From Linum tenue (taxonomy: Eukaryota > Streptophyta > Magnoliopsida > Malpighiales > Linaceae): a DNA stretch of 64,000 bases. Below, piece after piece: positions 59,545 to 64,000 of the stretch (its first letter is position 1; each line of letters starts with the position of its first letter). The notes beneath the pieces were generated by a model. The model had not been told where the DNA came from and ran no database searches. It saw only the letters and a list, made by a program, of their open reading frames with translations. The stretch is taken from assembly GCA_946122785.1 (NCBI GenBank), contig CAMGYJ010000007.1:42433587-42497586 (forward strand). Reading direction: 5' to 3'. Both the position numbers and the translations under genes were made by a program.

Positions 59545-59860
59545 TTATACATCCCAATTATTAAATAACTCATAATTCTCTAAATCTAAATTTAGTTTCA
59601 CTTTAGTCATTCATCAATACAATAATTCATTCTTCTAAAATATTTCATCGTAAACATAAACATCAGTTAATAAGAATTAGCCATTCATTACAATCATATG
59701 TACAGAACTTATACTTCAATATTATTAAATCACTTATAATTCTCTAAATCTCAATTTAGTTTAACTATAATTACCCATCAATACAGCTAAGCAATTCATT
59801 CTTCTAAGATAGAGCATACACACAAGTCAATAAGAATTAGTCCTTTCTTACAATCATATA
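59545..59860. repeat. Tandem duplication, about 165-170 bp unit
   Basis: Two adjacent copies share CATAATTCTCTAAATC or TATAATTCTCTAAATC, then AATTTAGTTT, then CAATTCATTCTTCTAA and AATAAGAATTAG, at matching spacing. Copies are clearly diverged. Confidence 0.7.
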
Positions 59861-60848
59861 GTTAATTATACATTTGATTATTAAGGATGAACCATGTCCT
59901 TCATTTATTTGAGAGGGCAATTTGAAGCTCCGTGAGTTAAGGGAAGATTTATTGTATCATGTTAAATTTTTTGGAAATGCTCGATATCTTGGTATATATC
60001 AAATTCCAATTGCATATCTAGAATATTGAATACTACTTAAAAATCTATGTCAATCACAAATCCAAAAAATTAACTCAGTAATCGATAATACCAAGTATTG
60101 ATAAATTTTGTGTGGTATTTGATGGATCCCAAATAGTTAAATCAAACTTCCACCCCTAGTTTGGAACAATATTTTAAATATGGCAATCCTTGGGTGTTGG
60201 TCGCTCACTTTCCAAGTAATGATTAATTACTAATCAACTTAATCGCTACTCATTAAATTGGAATAAAACTAATACGCACATGGACATGGTTACATGGAAT
60301 AACTAAGTATTTTCATCCCTTAATCAGATCTAATATGCCCAATAACTTTTGATTACCCCTAACCAACCACTGTCTAAATAAAAAAAACACTACTAATGAA
60401 TTAAAGTATCTAAATTAGCCTGACCACTATTCACACGACCTCACGCAAGAACTTCATGTTATACTTCATTAGTAGGCTTTGTTCTGGCCAAATCAATTAT
60501 GATATGTTCGTTGTCCAAGTTTAAAGGTCATTACATATAAAAATTTACACACACAATGACTTACCAGTTACCCCCTAACTGTAAGTTAAGTATCTTTTAA
60601 AAAAAAATTATTTGTTAAGTATCATTAGATTTGGTTGAATCGAGATTGAATGACCATCATTACTTGATTGCGTTATTATAGATTTTATAATGTGTGTTCA
60701 AAAATTTGGAAAAAATTATTCAATAAAAAACTACATTTGTATTCCAAAGGTTAATGATTATTGAAAAACTTATTTCGTGTTCTAATATCACCAACCTTCA
60801 TTTAAATTAAAATATTTTTCAATTCTAATTGATATATATTTTTAGATA

Positions 60849-60879
60849 AACCGCAGCGGAGCGCGAGCCAATTATCTAG
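60849..60879 (+). mobile_element. Candidate Helitron 3' terminus
   Basis: AACCGCAGCGGAGCGCG forms a short GC hairpin a few bases before ATTATCTAG and then T, the layout of Helitron 3' ends (hairpin, then CTRR, insertion before T). The matching 5' TC end and any coding part were not found. Confidence 0.4.
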
Positions 60880-62373
60880 TATATATTATATAATGCATAA
60901 GCTTATACATATATACGGAAGGACAAGTATTATCTCAAATGAGAATACACCAACTTCGCTTCGTTTAACACATATAATGCATAAACTTATGCAAATAACT
61001 GTAGATTCATCACATATTTTTCAAATTGAGTTGTGTAATAAATTATTTATAATTCAACTTAAATCAGAATGAGTTGTGCCCACCGCCCACGTCCGTCAAC
61101 CATTGGAACTGGGTGCAAAATCTCGACATCCGGTGATAGAAAATCTCCAGGTTATGCGACGGTTGGCGTTGGGTGCATACTATGTGTTTTTTTAATTTCC
61201 AAGCCTCATGAAATAAATGGTGAAATGACATTAAAAATTCTCGTTAATTAAAAATCTAAATATTAATTTAAATGTGCTAAATTCTTATTGGGTTAGTCAA
61301 AGTGACTAATGAGATCCCCTTAGCCACACATGATCTCATCCCATGAATTAAAGGGATGATTTGGCATGGATAATGATTCGGTCTCCATCGAATTGGATAG
61401 TACCGGATCGTTAAGAAGGACCATATCGGATCGGATCGTATGTATATCGATTCGGTTTTTATTTTATAAATTATCTTAATTATGAAAAAAAAGTGAACCA
61501 AAATTGAATTTGGATATGACCGAATCGGACCAAATGAATCAAAAGTACTTCTGGTCCATTCATGATCCTCATTTTCTTTTATTTTGGTAAAATCTTATCT
61601 TGATTCAATGTGGTTCTAAATCAAATCGACCGATGGTCACCCCTGATCGTCTATTTAACACCTTAAAACGCTTTTATTGTGATCGTTTCGTCAAAAAAAA
61701 AAAAAAACTCAAACATATTTGTCATTTTTATTCACAATTCAAAATGTTTTAAGTGTTTAACTATTTCTGATATGTACTCTTTTCTCCTCGATAGTTCCTG
61801 GCTCATATCTCTACGTTATAGTAGGAAAAGACTGCAATAGAAAACGAGTCCCTTATCACAAAATTTCCACGTATCAAAGACTCCATATTTCAGGCTTTTA
61901 TTTTTGGCATATTTCAGCCATTTTCATTCATCCCATAGAATAAGGCAATGCCTACCTTTTTCCTTGTATGGAGTGGGCAAAGATTATATGGCTTTGTTAA
62001 CCATCATTGAAGCTTCAGAATCAATAACACCATCATTAAAGCTAGGAAGGGAAAATTCGGTGGAATTGAAGTGGCAACCAAACATATATATATATCCCTC
62101 TTCATAAATCCAAGCATCAAAAGCACTATACTCTTCAAATATTACTATGGTTATCAGGTTATGGAAGAAGACACACACCATGTATACAATTCCAGACCTA
62201 AAAGCTGGGACGGGAGGAACTCATCATGTAAATTGTCATTTGATGATGTGACTGAAATATTGTTATCGAAAAACCTTCAAATCATTATGAAGATTTGAAC
62301 CCGGAAATTTTCTTTTCTCTCTCCTCTTTTCTCTCTTTTCTCCAGCGATCTAGGGATTTTGTTCCGGGCCTAG

Positions 62374-63600
62374 ATGGCGGCCTCGCCGTCGGGCTCGTCG
62401 CCGTCGGGCTCGTCGCCTACTGGCGAGGGTGTCTCTTGGGCTCAGTTGTTCGAGGTTTCCCCTGAGAATCGACTTCGTTTTCATCCGCCGGAGAAGGTGA
62501 AGGATGGATTCAGGCTTCCGAAGGAGGTCAAAGAAAAGGGTGCGGAGAGGTGGAAGAACTCGTTGATTGGTCAGTTCGTGGGCAGTCGACCGGAGATTCC
62601 AGCTCTTCAGACATGGGCGAACAAGTTATGGGGGAGAGATGGGTTGGTGCGGGTCTCTCGATTTGGTACGAAACTCATAGTTTTCCAGTTCCCATCGGCG
62701 GCATCTTGTGACTGGGTTTTCCGTTCAGGCCCCTGGCATCATAGAGGTAACCCTATTTTCTTCAGGAAGTGGCACCCTGGTATTCAGCCTGTCATTCCCC
62801 GGGTAGAAACCCTTCCTATATGGGTGAAAATCTGGGGATTACCGTTGGAATATGTGGCGCAGGAAGGGTTGGAATGGGTGACCAGTACTCTGGGGAAGCC
62901 GCTTTGGATGGACCAGAAGACAAGAGTGGGTGGTCAATTGGGTTTTTCTCGAGCCTGTATCGAGATGAAGGCAGATTGTGAATTTCCGGCTCGTGTCAAG
63001 TTTTATCCAGATGATGATCCGGGATTTGAGGTGGGGATTGAGTATGGTAACTTGCCAAAAGTCTGTGCTAAGTGTGGTGTGTTTGGGCACTGTTGTGGAG
63101 GTGAGGGGGTGGAACCAGAGAAGGTTTGGAAGCCAAAGCAGGGTCAGCAGGCTGATGGTACAGAGGCGCAGGAGGGGGTAGTTGATGAGATTTTTTGTGA
63201 TGCGTTGACTGATGAGGAGGGAGCAGGAATTGAGGCTGCTAATCAGGTGGTTGGGGATTTAGATGTTGGAAATGTTGGGGTTCAGGCACAGGGGATGGAC
63301 TCTCCGCTAATTTTGGGTGACAAGGGCTCTCCGTCTTCTACAGTAAGTCCTTCTCTGAGCTTTGCAGCTGTGGTTCGAGGGTCTCCAAGCGAAGGAGATT
63401 CGAGGGCTAACGTTACAAAGCAGAAAGAGTCTCCTCCTCCGGATAACTCTGGGGTGCAGGGGAGATCTGATATACTTCCTCAAGAGCAGAAAGTTGGTGA
63501 GGGGAAGGGTAAGAAGATTTGGATTGAAGAGGCTCAGGCTGATTTTCAGGTGGTGAGAAGAGGGGGTAAGGGTGGAAAGGGGAAGAAGCGTAAATCATGA
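62374..63600 (+). CDS. LINE ORF1, DUF4283/zinc-knuckle RNA-binding protein
   Basis: The 408-residue product packages LINE RNA. After a repeated Ser/Gly start (SPSGSSPSGSSPTGEG) comes the DUF4283 domain, about 55-200: NSLIGQFVGSRPEIPALQTW, FQFPSAASCDWVFRSGPWHH, FFRKWHPG, LPIWVKIWGLPLEYV. A zinc knuckle follows at VCAKCGVFGHCCGG: two Cys and the His are in place, but the position for the last Cys (four residues after His) is Glu, with Cys residues moved next to the His. The tail is acidic in the middle and ends very basic (RRGGKGGKGKKRKS). The stop TGA overlaps the ATG of ORF2 in ATGA at 63597-63600. Confidence 0.92.
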   Translation: MAASPSGSSPSGSSPTGEGVSWAQLFEVSPENRLRFHPPEKVKDGFRLPKEVKEKGAERWKNSLIGQFVGSRPEIPALQTWANKLWGRDGLVRVSRFGTKLIVFQFPSAASCDWVFRSGPWHHRGNPIFFRKWHPGIQPVIPRVETLPIWVKIWGLPLEYVAQEGLEWVTSTLGKPLWMDQKTRVGGQLGFSRACIEMKADCEFPARVKFYPDDDPGFEVGIEYGNLPKVCAKCGVFGHCCGGEGVEPEKVWKPKQGQQADGTEAQEGVVDEIFCDALTDEEGAGIEAANQVVGDLDVGNVGVQAQGMDSPLILGDKGSPSSTVSPSLSFAAVVRGSPSEGDSRANVTKQKESPPPDNSGVQGRSDILPQEQKVGEGKGKKIWIEEAQADFQVVRRGGKGGKGKKRKS

Positions 63601-64000
63601 AGATGCTGACCTGGAACACTAGGGGGTTTGTAGCAGATAGTAAATATACTGATATAAGTAGGAAGATAAATAAGTATGGTGTTAGTATAGTAGCTATTCT
63701 AGAACCAAGAATAAGGAAGAAGGAGGAGGCTAAGTTTTTGAGTAAGCGGTTTAAGGAGTGGGATAGTAAGATTGTTTATAATTCTGATAATCTTGGGAAA
63801 ATATGGTTGACATGGAAGAAGGAGGCTCCATTGAGGGTCCTGCATAGCTCTGATCAGTTCATACATGTCTTGGTAAACTCTGTAGTACCTTACTTTGCCA
63901 CTTTTGTTTATGCATCGAATGAGGAAAGAGACAGAAGGTTGTTATTTGAAGATCTGAGAAGAATTAAGGTAGTGGGGATGCCATGGATGATCTCTGGTGA
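63597..64000 (+). CDS. LINE ORF2, endonuclease N-terminus (partial)
   Basis: The frame from ATG 63597 is open to the window end (134 codons). It begins MKMLTWNTRGFVADSK, the APE-type endonuclease start whose Asn is catalytic, followed by VSIVAILEPRIRKKEEA with the catalytic Glu. Later parts are KIVYNSDNLGKIWLTWK and FIHVLVNSVVPYFATFVYAS, with WMISG at the end just before the expected Asp-Phe-Asn. This is the domain that nicks target DNA. The overlap of start and ORF1 stop suggests that ORF2 is translated by reinitiation or leaky scanning. Confidence 0.9.
   Translation, partial: MKMLTWNTRGFVADSKYTDISRKINKYGVSIVAILEPRIRKKEEAKFLSKRFKEWDSKIVYNSDNLGKIWLTWKKEAPLRVLHSSDQFIHVLVNSVVPYFATFVYASNEERDRRLLFEDLRRIKVVGMPWMISG

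Larger units (their letters stand above)
58716..62373. other. Long AT-rich spacer
   Basis: It holds the promoter of the minus-strand LRR gene at the left, a 170-bp tandem duplication (59545-59860), a possible Helitron 3' end (60849-60879), and the pyrimidine-rich leader of the LINE from about 62300. No gene was recognised; short open frames have no family resemblance. Confidence 0.45.
62374..64000 (+). mobile_element. LINE retrotransposon, 5' part, runs off the window
   Basis: ORF1 and ORF2 follow each other as in plant L1-type LINEs, both uninterrupted. A pyrimidine-rich leader (CTTTTCTCTCTCCTCTTTTC) precedes ORF1 from about 62308. The right end, with reverse transcriptase and RNase H, lies beyond the window. 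No 5' target duplication could be tested for the same reason. Confidence 0.9.

Overview
This is nuclear DNA from a flowering plant, most likely a eudicot. Genes have many short GT-AG introns, spacers are AT-rich, and plant-specific families are present: BSL kelch-phosphatase, IQ67-domain protein, Cf-type receptor-like protein, and CaaX-tailed type I DnaJ. MITE, hAT, MULE and LINE debris is dense. I cannot name the species. There is no operon structure; each gene has its own promoter.

Layout. 0.3-2.4 kb (+): 3' part of a DNAJC8-like spliceosomal J-protein. It ends tail-to-tail with 4.0-13.3 kb (-), a complete 21-exon BSL2/BSL3-type Ser/Thr phosphatase with N-terminal kelch repeats (brassinosteroid signalling). 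14.2-18.8 kb (-) is a decayed LINE split by an 829-bp hAT element. Two 445-bp copies of one MITE family lie at 19.5-20.6 kb. 20.9-24.4 kb (-): LSG1-type circularly permuted GTPase (60S ribosome maturation). 25.9-29.6 kb (-): IQD5-like calmodulin-binding protein. 31.3-31.8 kb: MULE-type MITE with a perfect 9-bp target duplication. 32.6-33.3 kb: LINE 3' end. 34.7-36.5 kb (+): cytosolic DnaJ (ANJ1/AtJ3 type).

36.9-37.9 kb (-) is a truncated receptor-kinase-like pseudogene with a hAT MITE sitting exactly on a splice acceptor. 38.2-41.0 kb is a non-autonomous LTR retroelement whose interior begins with an Hsp20/RTM2-like sequence. 42.1-43.3 kb is a minisatellite split by a hAT element, and 44.1-45.0 kb holds a second MULE-like element. 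47.4-52.7 kb carries two tandem ML (NPC2/MD-2-like lipid-binding) genes. Between them is a 901-bp MULE-like element packed with 23 copies of the palindrome TTACGTAA. 53.4-54.0 kb is a 5'-truncated LINE with an intact RNase H frame and a 13-bp target duplication. 54.8-56.0 kb is a frameshifted pseudogene of a plant-specific protein. 56.0-58.7 kb (-) is an intronless 902-aa LRR receptor-like protein. From 62.4 kb (+) a LINE with intact ORF1 and open ORF2 runs off the window.

The host genes serve unrelated cell functions. The distinctive content is the mobile layer: many elements with exact target duplications, several nested, plus one case each of gene capture, splice-site insertion and a palindrome-array element. 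All gene models were read by hand; exon joins were checked for GT-AG and phase.
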